In this document: in pieces, positions 10,072 to 23,500 of the stretch | How the letters are laid out: each line of letters opens with the position of its first letter | Position numbering within the stretch: the first letter of the stretch is position 1 | Source of the DNA: Hydractinia symbiolongicarpus | Lineage: Eukaryota; Cnidaria; Hydrozoa; Anthoathecata; Hydractiniidae | Length of the DNA: 64,000 nt | Assembly: GCF_029227915.1 (NCBI RefSeq) | Contig: NC_079878.1 | Coordinates: forward strand, 33,011,501-33,075,500 | Direction: 5' to 3' | The notes under the pieces: model-generated | Database searches by the model: none | Told to the model about the DNA's origin: nothing | Seen by the model: only the letters and a program-made list of their open reading frames with translations | Translations under genes and position numbers: made by a program

Positions 10072-11297
10072 TTGTATACATTCGACTATACGGGCCAAGC
10101 CCGGGATTTACGGAAAATCGCGAGTTTTCGTTTTCCTGCGATTAAACCTCTTTTATTAAGCGTGTCATCAAAAATGAAAACATTTTTGAAAACTACAAGT
10201 CTCATGCGTTTTGGTGTTGAAAAAAAAAATTTAAAAAATCGTTCGGGAAATGAGTTTACTCCCTGGGTACTTTCTTTGTATACATTCGACTATACGGCCA
10301 AGCCCCGGATTTACGGGAAAACGCGGGATTTCGTTTGCCGGCGATTAAACCTCTTTCATTAACCGTCTCATCAAAAATGAAAATTTTTTTTAAAACTACA
10401 AGTCTCATGCGTTTTAGTGGTGAAAAAATAATTTAAAAAATCGTTCGGGAAATGAGTTTACTCCCTGGGTACTTTATTTGTATACTTTTGACTATACGGG
10501 CCGAGTCCGGGGTTTACGGGAAATCGCGGATTTTTGTTTGCCGGCGATTAAACTGCTTTTATTCAGCGTCCCATCAAATATGAAAATATTTTTGAAAACT
10601 ACAAGTCTTATGCGTTTTAGTGGTGAAAAAATTATTTAAAAAATCGTTCTGGAAATGAGTTTACTCCCTGGGTACTTTCTGTGTATACTTTTGACTATAC
10701 GGGCCGAGTCCGGGATTTACGGGAAATCGCGGATTTTCGTTTGCCGGCGATTAAACTTCTTTTATTCAGCGTCCCATCAAATATGAAAATATTTTTGAAA
10801 ACTACAAGTCTCATGCGTTTTAGTGTTGAAAAAAAAATTTAAAAAATCGTTCGGGAAATGAGTTTACTCCCTGGGTACTTTCTTTGTATACATTCGACTA
10901 TACGGCCAAGCCCCGGATTTACGGGAAAACGCGGGATTTCGTTTGCCGGCGATTAAACCTCTTTCATTAAGCGTCTCATCAAAAATGAAAACATTTTTAA
11001 AATTTTTAAAAACTACAAGTCTTATGCGTTTTAGTGGTGAAAAACTAATTTAAAAAATCGTTCTGGAAATGAGTTTACTCCCTGGGTACTTTCTTTGTAT
11101 ACTTTTGACTATACGGGCCGAGTCCGGGATTTACGGGAAATCGCGGATTTTCGTTTGCCGGCGATTAAACTGCTTTTGTTCAGCGTCTCATCAAAAATGA
11201 AAACATTTTTGAAAACTACAAGTCTCATGCGTTTTAGTGGTGAAAAAATAATTTAAAAAATCGTTCGGGAAATGAGTTTACTGCCGGGGTACTTTCT
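10072..11297. repeat. Six-monomer higher-order unit (1,226 bp), copy 2 in tandem
   Basis: This repeats 8,846-10,071 base for base apart from a few differences (for example AAATTTTTTTTAAAAC at about 10382). It is entered through a hybrid monomer: GTTTACTGCCGGGGTAC at about 10,051 leads into TTGTATACATTCG, whereas after copy 2 the same GTTTACTGCCGGGGTAC (11,281) leads into TATACTTTCGAC. The exchange point therefore lies in the invariant GTACTTTCTTTGTATAC stretch. Confidence 0.92.
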
Positions 11298-14200
11298 TTG
11301 TATACTTTCGACTATACGGGCCAAGCCGGGATTTACGGGAAATCGCGGGTTTTCGTTTGCCGGCGATTAAACTTCTTTTATTCAGCGTCCCATCAAATAT
11401 GAAAATATTTTTGAAAACTACAAGTCTCATGCGTTTAGTGGTAAAAAAATAATATAAAAAATCGTTCGGGAAATGAGTTTACTCCCTGGGTACTTTCTTT
11501 GTATACTTTTGACTATACGGGCCAAGCCCGGGATTTACGGGAAATCGCGGGTTTTCGTTTGCCGGCGATTAAACTTCTTTTATTCAGCGTCTCATCAAAA
11601 ATGAAAACATTTTTGAAAACTACAAGTCTCATGCGTTTTAGTGGTGAAAAAATAATTTAAAAAATCGTTCGGGAAATGCGTTTACTCCCTGGGTACTTTC
11701 TTTGTATACTTTTGACTATACGGGCCGAGTCCGGGATTTACGGGAAATCGCGGATTTTCGTTTGCCGGCGATTAAACTTCTTTTATTCAGCGTCCCATCA
11801 AATATGAAAATATTTTTGAAAACTACAAGTCTCATGCGTTTAGTGGTAAAAAAATAATATAAAAAATCGTTCGGGAAATGAGTTTACTCCCTGGGTACTT
11901 TCTTTGTATACTTTCGACTATACGGGCCAAGCCCGGGATTTACGGGAAATCGCGGGTTTTCGTTTGCCGGCGATTAAACTTCTTTTATTCAGCGTCTCAT
12001 CAAAAATGAAAACACTTTTAAAAACTACAAGTCTTATGCGTTTTAGTGGTGAAAATATAATTTAAAAAATCGTTCTGGAAATGAGTTTACTCCCTGGATA
12101 CTTTCTTTGTACACTTTTGACTATACGGGCCGAGTCCGGGATTTAGGGAAGTCGCAGGTTTTCGTTTGCCGGCGATTAAACTGCTTTTATTCAGCGTCCC
12201 ACCAAAAATGAAAACATTTTTGAAAACTACAAGACTCATGCGTTTTAGTGGTGAAAAAATAATTTAAAAAATCGTTCGGGAAATGAGTTTACTCCCTGGG
12301 TACTTTCTTTGTACACTTTTGACTATACGGGCCGAGTCCGGGATTTAGGGAAATCGCAGGTTTTCGTTTGCCGGCGATTAAACTGCTTTTATTCAGCGTC
12401 CCACCAAAAATGAAAACATTTTTGAAAACTACAAGACTCATGCGTTTTAGTGGTGAAAAAATAATTTAAAAAATCGTACGGGAAATGAGTTTACTCCCTG
12501 GGTACTTTCTTTGTATACTTTTGACTATACGGGCCAGGCCGGGATTTACGGGAAATCGCGGGTTTCGTTTGCCGGCGATTAAACTTCTTTTATTCAGCGT
12601 CTCATCAAAAATGAAAACATTTTTAAAAACTACAAGTCTGATGCGTTTTAGTGGTGAAAAAATAATTTAAAAAATCGTTCTGGAAATGAGTTTACTCACA
12701 GGGTACTTTCTTTGTATACATTCGACTATACGGGCCAAGCCAGGATTTACGGGAAATCGCGGGTTTTCGTTTGCCGGCGATTAAACTTCTTTTATTCAGC
12801 GTCTCATCAAAAATGAAAACATTTTTAAAAACTACAAGTCTTATGCGTTTTAGTGGTGAAAAAATAATTTAAAAAATCGCTCTGGAAAAGAGTTTACTCA
12901 CAGGGTACTTTCTTTGTATACATTCGACTATACGTGCCAAGCCCGGGATTTACGGGAAATCGCGGGTTTTCGTTTGCCGGCGACTAAACTTCTTTTATTC
13001 AGCGTCTTATCAAAAATGAAAACATTTTTGAAAACTACAAGTCTCATGCGTTTTAGTGGTGAAAAAATAATTTAAAAAATCGTTCGGGAAATGAATTTAC
13101 TCCCTGGGTACTTTCTTTGTATACTTTTGACTATACGGGTCAAATCGGGATTTACGGAAAATCGCGGGTTTTCGTTTGCCGGCGATTAAACTTCTTTTAT
13201 TCAGCGTCTCATCAAAAATGAAAACATTTTTAAAAACTACAAGTCTTATGCGTTTTAGTGGTGAAAAAATAATTTAAAAAATCGTTCTGGAAAAGAGTTT
13301 ACTCACAGGGTACTTTCTTTGTATACATTCGACTATACGTGCCAAGCCCGGGATTTACGGGAAATCGCGGGTTTTCGTTTGCCGGCGACTAAACTTCTTT
13401 TATTCAGCGTCTTATCAAAAATGAAAACATTTTTGAAAACTACAAGTCTCATGCGTTTTAGTGGTGAAAAAATAATTTAAAAAATCGTTCGGGAAATGAA
13501 TTTACTCCCTGGGTACTTTCTTTGTATACTTTTGACTATACGGGTCAAATCGGGATTTACGGAAAATCGCGGGTTTTCGTTTGCCGGCGATTAAACTTCT
13601 TTTATTCAGCGTCTCATCAAAAATGTAAACATTTTTAAAAACTACAAGTCTGATGCGTTTTAGTGGTGAAAAAATAATTTAAAAAATCGTTCTGGAAATG
13701 AGTTTACTCACAGGGTACTTTCTTTGTATACATTCGACTATACGGGCCAAGCCAGGATTTACGGGAAATCGCGGGTTTTCGTTTGCCGGCGATTAAACTT
13801 CTTTTATTCAGCGTCTCATCAAAAATGAAAACATTTTTAAAAACTACAAGTCTTATGCGTTTTAGTGGTGAAAAAATAAATTTAAAAAATCGTTTTGGAA
13901 ATGAGTTTACTCACAGGGTACTTTCTTTGTATACATTCGACTATACGTGCCAAGCCCGGGATTTACGGGAAATCGCGGGTTTTCGTTTGCCGGCGACTAA
14001 ACTTCTTTTATTCAGCGTCTTATCAAAAATGAAAACATTTTTGAAAACTACAAGTCTCATGCGTTTTAGTGGTGAAAAAATAATTTAAAAAATCGTTCGG
14101 GAAATGAATTTACTCCCTGGGTACTTTCTTTGTATACTTTTGACTATACGGGCCAAATCGGGATTTACGGAAAATCGCGGGTTTTAGTTTGCCGGCGATT

Positions 14201-14533
14201 AAACTTCTTTTATTCAGCGTCTCATCAAAAATGAAAACATTTTTAAAAACTACAAGTCTTATGCGTTTTAGTGGTGAAAAAATAATTTAAAAAATCGTTC
14301 GGGAAATGAGTTTACTCCCTGGGTACTTTCTTTGTATATTTTTGACTATACGGGCCAAGCCAAGATTTACGGGAAATCGCGGGTTTTCGTTTGCCGGCGA
14401 TTAAACTTCTTTTATTCAGCGTCTCAACAAAAATGTAAACATTTTTAAAAACTACAAGTCTGATGCGTTTTAGTGGTGAAAAAATAATTTAAAAAATCGT
14501 TCTGGAAATGAGTTTACTCACAGGGTACTTTCT
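11298..14533. repeat. Satellite segment that seeds the 4.46/4.87 kb duplication
   Basis: Together with 10,072-11,297 this segment is repeated at +4,462 bp as far as the CCAGGCCGGG monomer (12,485 and 16,947). From about 12.7 to 14.28 kb it is repeated at +4,867 bp (CTCTGGAAAAGAG at 12,883 and 17,750; GTTTTAGTTTGCC at 14,181 and 19,047). The 405 bp step between offsets equals two extra monomers in the downstream copy. Distinct monomers here include GTACAC types (about 12,103 and 12,305) and GTCAAATCGGG types (about 13,140 and 13,543). Confidence 0.85.
12883..13692. repeat. 405 bp dimer duplicated in tandem
   Basis: The dimer pairs a CTGGAAAAGAG/CACAGGG/GTGCCAAGCCC/CGACTAAAC monomer with a CGGGAAATGAATTTACTCCC/GTCAAATCGGG monomer. 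It starts at about 12,883 and again at about 13,288, exactly 405 bp later. A related, more diverged pair follows one monomer later (from about 13,894, with TTTTGGAAATGAG and CCAAATCGGG). The same arrangement is carried into the 17.7-18.5, 22.4 and 26.9-27.6 kb copies. Confidence 0.85.
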
Positions 14534-15759
14534 TTGTATACATTCGACTATACGGGCCAAGCCCGGGATTTACGGAAAATCGCGAGTTTTCGTTTTCCTG
14601 CGATTAAACCTCTTTTATTAAGCGTGTCATCAAAAATGAAAACATTTTTGAAAACTACAAGTCTCATGCGTTTTGGTGTTGAAAAAAAAAATTTAAAAAA
14701 TCGTTCGGGAAATGAGTTTACTCCCTGGGTACTTTCTTTGTATACATTCGACTATACGGCCAAGCCCCGGATTTACGGGAAAACGCGGGATTTCGTTTGC
14801 CGGCGATTAAACCTCTTTCATTAACCGTCTCATCAAAAATGAAAAATTTTTTTAAAACTACAAGTCTCATGCGTTTTAGTGGTGAAAAAATAATTTAAAA
14901 AATCGTTCGGGAAATGAGTTTACTCCCTGGGTACTTTATTTGTATACTTTTGACTATACGGGCCGAGTCCGGGGTTTACGGGAAATCGCGGATTTTTGTT
15001 TGCCGGCGATTAAACTGCTTTTATTCAGCGTCCCATCAAATATGAAAATATTTTTGAAAACTACAAGTCTTATGCGTTTTAGTGGTGAAAAAATTATTTA
15101 AAAAATCGTTCTGGAAATGAGTTTACTCCCTGGGTACTTTCTGTGTATACTTTTGACTATACGGGCCGAGTCCGGGATTTACGGGAAATCGCGGATTTTC
15201 GTTTGCCGGCGATTAAACTTCTTTTATTCAGCGTCCCATCAAATATGAAAATATTTTTGAAAACTACAAGTCTCATGCGTTTTAGTGTTGAAAAAAAAAT
15301 TTAAAAAATCGTTCGGGAAATGAGTTTACTCCCTGGGTACTTTCTTTGTATACATTCGACTATACGGCCAAGCCCCGGATTTACGGGAAAACGCGGGATT
15401 TCGTTTGCCGGCGATTAAACCTCTTTCATTAAGCGTCTCATCAAAAATGAAAACATTTTTAAAATTTTTAAAAACTACAAGTCTTATGCGTTTTAGTGGT
15501 GAAAAACTAATTTAAAAAATCGTTCTGGAAATGAGTTTACTCCCTGGGTACTTTCTTTGTATACTTTTGACTATACGGGCCGAGTCCGGGATTTACGGGA
15601 AATCGCGGATTTTCGTTTGCCGGCGATTAAACTGCTTTTGTTCAGCGTCTCATCAAAAATGAAAACATTTTTGAAAACTACAAGTCTCATGCGTTTTAGT
15701 GGTGAAAAAATAATTTAAAAAATCGTTCGGGAAATGAGTTTACTGCCGGGGTACTTTCT
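14534..15759. repeat. Six-monomer higher-order unit, copy 3
   Basis: The same monomer series as 8,846-10,071 and 10,072-11,297, with the 9 bp T/A expansion at 15,456-15,470 and CTGCTTTTGTTCAG near 15,632. Upstream it resembles copy 1 (TATATTTTTGAC, then CTCAACAAAAATGTAAAC); downstream it resembles copy 2 (TACTGCCGGGG, then TATACTTTCGAC at +4,462 bp). It therefore combines both flanks, as expected if a larger block was duplicated. It also forms the left end of the 9.1 kb unit. Confidence 0.9.
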
Positions 15760-16536
15760 TTGTATACTTTCGACTATACGGGCCAAGCCGGGATTTACGG
15801 GAAATCGCGGGTTTTCGTTTGCCGGCGATTAAACTTCTTTTATTCAGCGTCCCATCAAATATGAAAATATTTTTGAAAACTACAAGTCTCATGCGTTTAG
15901 TGGTAAAAAAATAATATAAAAAATCGTTCGGGAAATGAGTTTACTCCCTGGGTACTTTCTTTGTATACTTTTGACTATACGGGCCAAGCCCGGGATTTAC
16001 GGGAAATCGCGGGTTTTCGTTTGGCGGCGATTAAACTTCTTTTATTCAGCGTCTCATCAAAAATGAAAACATTTTTGAAAACTACAAGTCTCATGCGTTT
16101 TAGTGGTGAAAAAATAATTTAAAAAATCGTTCGGGAAATGCGTTTACTCCCTGGGTACTTTCTTTGTATACTTTTGACTATACGGGCCGAGTCCGGGATT
16201 TACGGGAAATCGCGGGTTTTCGTTTGCCGGCCATTAAACTTCTTTTATTCAGCGTCTCATCAAAAATGAAAACACTTTTAAAAACTACAAGTCTTATGCG
16301 TTTTAGTGGTGAAAATATAATTTAAAAAATCGTTCTGGAAATGAGTTTACTCCCTGGATACTTTCTTTGTACACTTTTGACTATACGGGCCGAGTCCGGG
16401 ATTTAGGGAAGTCGCAGGTTTTCGTTTGCCGGCGATTAAACTGCTTTAATTCAGCGTCCCACCAAAAATGAAAACATTTTTGAAAACTACAAGACTCATG
16501 CGTTTTAGTGGTGAAAAAATAATTTAAAAAATCGTT

Positions 16537-16940
16537 CGGGAAATGAGTTTACTCCCTGGGTACTTTCTTTGTACACTTTTGACTATACGGGCCGAGTCCG
16601 GGATTTAGGGAAATCGCAGGTTTTCGTTTGCCGGCGATTAAACTGCTTTTATTCAGCGTCCCACCAAAAATGAAAACATTTTTGAAAACTACAAGACTCA
16701 TGCGTTTTAGTGGTGAAAAAATAATTTAAAAAATCGTTCGGGAAATGAGTTTACTCCCTGGGTACTTTCTTTGTACACTTTTGACTATACGGGCCGAGTC
16801 CGGGATTTAGGGAAATCGCAGGTTTTCGTTTGCCGGCGATTAAACTGCTTTTATTCAGCGTCCCACCAAAAATGAAAACATTTTTGAAAACTACAAGACT
16901 CATGCGTTTTAGTGGTGAAAAAATAATTTAAAAAATCGTT
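16537..16940. repeat. Two identical adjacent GTACAC monomers (single-monomer tandem duplication)
   Basis: Units 16,537-16,738 and 16,739-16,940 read identically by eye: TTTGTACACTTTTGAC, CCGAGTCCGGG, GATTTAGGG, CTGCTTTTATTCAG, CCCACCAAAAATG and CAAGACTCATG. A close relative precedes them (16,335 on, with CCTGGATAC and TTTAATTCAG). In the related segment at 12.08-12.48 kb there are only two GTACAC monomers, so one extra copy was gained here. The triplet is copied into 25.45-26.05 kb by the 9.1 kb duplication. This is the smallest duplication step seen. Confidence 0.88.
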
Positions 16941-16946
16941 CGGGAA

Positions 16947-19560
16947 ATGAGTTTACTCCCTGGGTACTTTCTTTGTATACTTTTGACTATACGGGCCAGG
17001 CCGGGATTTACGGGAAATCGCGGGTTTCGTTTGCCGGCGATTAAACTTCTTTTATTCAGCGTCTCATCAAAAATGAAAACATTTTTAAAAACTACAAGTC
17101 TTATGCGTTTTAGTGGTGAAAAAATAATTTAAAAAATCGTTCTGGAAATGAGTTTACTCCCTGGGTACTTTCTTTGTATACTTTTTACTATACGGGCCAA
17201 GTCGGGATTTACGGGATATCGCGGGTTTTCGTTTGCCGGCGATTAAACTTCTTTTATTCAGCGTCTCATCAAAAATGAAAACATTTTTAAAAACTACAAG
17301 TCTTATGCGTTTTAGTGGTGAAAAAATAATTTAAAAAATCGTTCTGGAAATGAGTTTACTCACAGGGTACTTTCTTTGTATACATTCGACTATACGGGCC
17401 AAGCCATGGATTTACGGGAAATCGCGGGTTTTCGTTTGGCGGCGATTAAACTTCTTTTATTCAGCGTCTCATCAAAAATGAAAACATTTTTAAAAACTAC
17501 AAGTCTGATGCGTTTTAGTGGTGAAAAAATAATTTAAAAAATCGTTCTGGAAATGAGTTTACTCACAGGGTACTTTCTTTGTATACATTCGACTATACGG
17601 GCCAAGCCAGGATTTACGGGAAATCGCGGGTTTTCGTTTGCCGGCGATTAAACTTCTTTTATTCAGCGTCTCATCAAAAATGAAAACATTTTTAAAAACT
17701 ACAAGTCTTATGCGTTTTAGTGGTGAAAAAATAATTTAAAAAATCGCTCTGGAAAAGAGTTTACTCACAGGGTACTTTCTTTGTATACATTCGACTATAC
17801 GTGCCAAGCCCGGGATTTACGGGAAATCGCGGGTTTTCGTTTGCCGGCGACTAAACTTCTTTTATTCAGCGTCTTATCAAAAATGAAAACATTTTTGAAA
17901 ACTACAAGTCTCATGCGTTTTAGTGGTGAAAAAATAATTTAAAAAATCGTTCGGGAAATGAATTTACTCCCTGGGTACTTTCTTTGTATACTTTTGACTA
18001 TACGGGTCAAATCGGGATTTACGGAAAATCGCGGGTTTTCGTTTGCCGGCGATTAAACTTCTTTTATTCAGCGTCTCATCAAAAATGAAAACATTTTTAA
18101 AAACTACAAGTCTTATGCGTTTTAGTGGTGAAAAAATAATTTAAAAAATCGTTCTGGAAAAGAGTTTACTCACAGGGTACTTTCTTTGTATACATTCGAC
18201 TATACGTGCCAAGCCCGGGATTTACGGGAAATCGCGGGTTTTCGTTTGCCGGCGACTAAACTTCTTTTATTCAGCGTCTTATCAAAAATGAAAACATTTT
18301 TGAAAACTACAAGTCTCATGCGTTTTAGTGGTGAAAAAATAATTTAAAAAATCGTTCGGGAAATGAATTTACTCCCTGGGTACTTTCTTTGTATACTTTT
18401 GACTATACGGGTCAAATCGGGATTTACGGAAAATCGCGGGTTTTCGTTTGCCGGCGATTAAACTTCTTTTATTCAGCGTCTCATCAAAAATGTAAACATT
18501 TTTAAAAACTACAAGTCTGATGCGTTTTAGTGGTGAAAAAATAATTTAAAAAATCGTTCTGGAAATGAGTTTACTCACAGGGTACTTTCTTTGTATACAT
18601 TCGACTATACGGGCCAAGCCAGGATTTACGGGAAATCGCGGGTTTTCGTTTGCCGGCGATTAAACTTCTTTTATTCAGCGTCTCATCAAAAATGAAAACA
18701 TTTTTAAAAACTACAAGTCTTATGCGTTTTAGTGGTGAAAAAATAAATTAAAAAATCGTTTTGGAAATGAGTTTACTCACAGGGTACTTTCTTTGTATAC
18801 ATTCGACTATACGTGCCAAGCCCGGGATTTACGGGAAATCGCGGGTTTTCGTTTGCCGGCGACTAAACTTCTTTTATTCAGCGTCTTATCAAAAATGAAA
18901 ACATTTTTGAAAACTACAAGTCCCATGCGTTTTAGTGGTGAAAAAATAATTTAAAAAATCGTTCGGGAAATGAATTTACTCCCTGGGTACTTTCTTTGTA
19001 TACTTTTGACTATACGGGCCAAATCGGGATTTACGGAAAATCGCGGGTTTTAGTTTGCCGGCGATTAAACTTCTTTTATTCAGCGTCTCATCAAAAATGA
19101 AAACATTTTTAAAAACTACAAGTCTTATGCGTTTTAGTGGTGAAAAAATAATTTAAAAAATCGTTCTGGAAATGAGTTTACTCACAGGGTACTTTCTTTG
19201 TATACATTCGACTATACGTGCCAAGCCCGGGATTTACGGGAAATCGCGGGTTTTCGTTTGCCGGCGATTAAACTTCTTTTATTCAGCGTCTCATCAAAAA
19301 TGAAAACATTTTTAAAAACTACAAGTCTCATGCGTTTTAGTGGTGAAAAAATAATTTAAAAAATCGTTCGGGAATTGAGTTTACTCCCTGGGTACTTTCT
19401 TTGTATACTTTTGACTATACGGGCCAGGCTGGGATTTACGGGAAATCGCGGGTTTCGTTTGCCGGCGATTAAACTTCTTTTATTCAGCGTCTCATCAAAA
19501 ATGAAAACATTTTTAAAAACTACAAGTCTTATGCGTTTTAGTGGTGAAAAAATAATTTAA
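16947..19560. repeat. Internal half-unit of the 9.1 kb repeat, copy a
   Basis: This block runs from a CCAGGCCGGG monomer (16,947) to a CCAGGCTGGG monomer (19,375). The same series occurs at 20,587-23,8xx: the first marker is offset 3,640 bp and the last 4,248 bp, a difference of 608 bp, or three monomers. The middle contains CTTTTTACTATACGG, CCATGG and CCAGG monomers followed by GTGCCAAGCCC/GTCAAATCGGG dimers. The 9.1 kb unit is thus itself built from two older related halves. Confidence 0.8.
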
Positions 19561-20586
19561 AAAATCGTTCTGGAAATGAGTTTACTCCCTGGGTACTTTC
19601 TTTGTATACTTTTGACTATACGGGCCAAGTCGGGATTTACGGGATATCGCGGGTTTTCGTTTGCCGGCGATTAAACTTCTTTTATTCAGCGTCTCATCAA
19701 AAATGAAAACATTTTTAAAAACTACAAGTCTTATGCGTTTTAGTGGTGAAAAAATAATTTAAAAAATCGTTCTGGAAATGAGTTTACTCACAGGGTACTT
19801 TCTTTGTATACATTCGACTATACGGGCCAAGCCCGGGATTTACAGGAAATCGCGGGTTTTCGTTTGCCGGCGATTAAACTTCTTTTATTCAGCGTCTCAT
19901 CAAAAATGAAAACATTTTTAAAAACTACAAGTCTTATGCGTTTTAGTGGGGAAAATATAATTTAAAAAATCGTTCTGGAAATGAGTTTACTCCCTGGGTA
20001 CTTTATTTGTATACTTTTGACTATACGGGCCGAGTCCGGGATTTAGGGAAATCGCAGGTTTTCGTTTGCCGGCGATTAAACTGCTTTTATTCAGCGTCTC
20101 ATCAAAAATGAAAACATTTTTGAAAACTACAAGTCTTATGCGTTTTAGTGGTGAAAATATAATTTAAAAAATCGTTCTGGAAATGAGTTTACTCCCTGGA
20201 TACTTTCTTTGTACACTTTTGACTATACGGGCCGAGTCCGGGATTTAGGGAAGTCGCAGGTTTTCGTTTGCCGGCGATTAAACTGCTTTTATTCAGCGTC
20301 CCACCAAAAATGAAAACATTTTTGAAAACTACAAGACTCATGCGTTTTAGTGGTGAAAAAATAATTTAAAAAATCGTTCGGGAAATGAGTTTACTCCCTG
20401 GGTACTTTCTTTGTACACTTTTGACTATACGGGCCGAGTCCGGGATTTAGGGAAATCGCAGGTTTTCGTTTGCCGGCGATTAAACTGCTTTTATTCAGCG
20501 TCCCACCAAAAATGAAAACATTTTTGAAAACTACAAGACTCATGCGTTTTAGTGGTGAAAAAATAATTTAAAAAATCGTTCGGGAA

Positions 20587-23500
20587 ATGAGTTTACTCCC
20601 TGGGTACTTTCTTTGTATACTTTTGACTATACGGGCCAGGCCGGGATTTACGGGAAATCGCGGGTTTCGTTTGCCGGCGATTAAACTTCTTTTATTCAGC
20701 GTCTCATCAAAAATGAAAACATTTTTAAAAACTACAAGTCTTATGCGTTTTAGTGGTGAAAAAATAATTTAAAAAATCGTTCTGGAAATGAGTTTACTCC
20801 CTGGGTACTTTCTTTGTATACTTTTTACTATACGGGCCAAGTCGGGATTTACGGGATATCGCGGGTTTTCGTTTGCCGGCGATTAAACTTCTTTTATTCA
20901 GCGTCTCATCAAAAATGAAAACATTTTTAAAAACTACAAGTCTTATGCGTTTTAGTGGTGAAAAAATAATTTAAAAAATCGTTCTGGAAATGAGTTTACT
21001 CACAGGGTACTTTCTTTGTATACATTCGACTATACGGGCCAAGCCATGGATTTACGGGAAATCGCGGGTTTTCGTTTGGCGGCGATTAAACTTCTTTTAT
21101 TCAGCGTCTCATCAAAAATGAAAACATTTTTAAAAACTACAAGTCTGATGCGTTTTAGTGGTGAAAAAATAATTTAAAAAATCGTTCTGGAAATGAGTTT
21201 ACTCACAGGGTACTTTCTTTGTATACATTCGACTATACGGGCCAAGCCAGGATTTACGGGAAATCGCGGGTTTTCGTTTGCCGGCGATTAAACTTCTTTT
21301 ATTCAGCGTCTCATCAAAAATGAAAACATTTTTAAAAACTACAAGTCTTATGCGTTTTAGTGGTGAAAAAATAATTTAAAAAATCGTTCTGGAAATGAGT
21401 TTACTCCCTGGGTACTTTCTTTGTATACTTTTTACTATACGGGCCAAGTCGGGATTTACGGGATATCGCGGGTTTTCGTTTGCCGGCGATTAAACTTCTT
21501 TTATTCAGCGTCTCATCAAAAATGAAAACATTTTTAAAAACTACAAGTCTTATGCGTTTTAGTGGTGAAAAAATAATTTAAAAAATCGTTCTGGAAATGA
21601 GTTTACTCACAGGGTACTTTCTTTGTATACATTCGACTATACGGGCCAAGCCATGGATTTACGGGAAATCGCGGGTTTTCGTTTGGCGGCGATTAAACTT
21701 CTTTTATTCAGCGTCTCATCAAAAATGAAAACATTTTTAAAAACTACAAGTCTGATGCGTTTTAGTGGTGAAAAAATAATTTAAAAAATCGTTCTGGAAA
21801 TGAGTTTACTCACAGGGTACTTTCTTTGTATACATTCGACTATACGGGCCAAGCCATGGATTTACGGGAAATCGCGGGTTTTCGTTTGGCGGCGATTAAA
21901 CTTCTTTTATTCAGCGTCTCATCAAAAATGAAAACATTTTTAAAAACTACAAGTCTGATGCGTTTTAGTGGTGAAAAAATAATTTAAAAAATCGTTCTGG
22001 AAATGAGTTTACTCACAGGGTACTTTCTTTGTATACATTCGACTATACGTGCCAAGCCCGGGATTTACGGGAAATCGCGGGTTTTCGTTTGCCGGCGACT
22101 AAACTTCTTTTATTCAGCGTCTTATCAAAAATGAAAACATTTTTGAAAACTACAAGTCTCATGCGTTTTAGTGGTGAAAAAATAATTTAAAAAATCGTTC
22201 GGGAAATGAATTTACTCCCTGGGTACTTTCTTTGTATACTTTTGACTATACGGGTCAAATCGGGATTTACGGAAAATCGCGGGTTTTCGTTTGCCGGCGA
22301 TTAAACTTTTTTTATTCAGCGTCTCATCAAAAATGAAAACATTTTTAAAAACTACAAGTCTTATGCGTTTTAGTGGTGAAAAAATAATTTAAAAAATCGT
22401 TCTGGAAAAGAGTTTACTCACAGGGTACTTTCTTTGTATACATTCGACTATACGTGCCAAGCCCGGGATTTACGGGAAATCGCGGGTTTTCGTTTGCCGG
22501 CGACTAAACTTCTTTTATTCAGCGTCTTATCAAAAATGAAAACATTTTTGAAAACTACAAGTCTCATGCGTTTTAGTGGTGAAAAAATAATTTAAAAAAT
22601 CGTTCGGGAAATGAATTTACTCCCTGGGTACTTTCTTTGTATACTTTTGACTATACGGGTCAAATCGGGATTTACGGAAAATCGCGGGTTTTCGTTTGCC
22701 GGCGATTAAACTTCTTTTATTCAGCGTCTCATCAAAAATGTAAACATTTTTAAAAACTACAAGTCTGATGCGTTTTAGTGGTGAAAAAATAATTTAAAAA
22801 ATCGTTCTGGAAATGAGTTTACTCACAGGGTACTTTCTTTGTATACATTCGACTATACGGGCCAAGCCAGGATTTACGGGAAATCGCGGGTTTTCGTTTG
22901 CCGGCGATTAAACTTCTTTTATTCAGCGTCTCATCAAAAATGAAAACATTTTTAAAAACTACAAGTCTTATGCGTTTTAGTGGTGAAAAAATAAATTAAA
23001 AAATCGTTTTGGAAATGAGTTTACTCACAGGGTACTTTCTTTGTATACATTCGACTATACGTGCCAAGCCCGGGATTTACGGGAAATCGCGGGTTTTCGT
23101 TTGCCGGCGACTAAACTTCTTTTATTCAGCGTCTTATCAAAAATGAAAACATTTTTGAAAACTACAAGTCTCATGCGTTTTAGTGGTGAAAAAATAATTT
23201 AAAAAATCGTTCGGGAAATGAATTTACTCCCTGGGTACTTTCTTTGTATACTTTTGACTATACGGGCCAAATCGGGATTTACGGAAAATCGCGGGTTTTA
23301 GTTTGCCGGCGATTAAACTTCTTTTATTCAGCGTCTCATCAAAAATGAAAACATTTTTAAAAACTACAAGTCTTATGCGTTTTAGTGGTGAAAAAATAAT
23401 TTAAAAAATCGTTCTGGAAATGAGTTTACTCACAGGGTACTTTCTTTGTATACATTCGACTATACGTGCCAAGCCCGGGATTTACGGGAAATCGCGGGTT

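Noticed and set aside
13783-14088. 101-codon open frame, and 96-codon frames at 8,846, 10,072 and 14,534
   Set aside because: They run through one and a half monomers where small indels remove stops. Translation gives the same satellite words in shifting frames; most of the array has stops in all frames.
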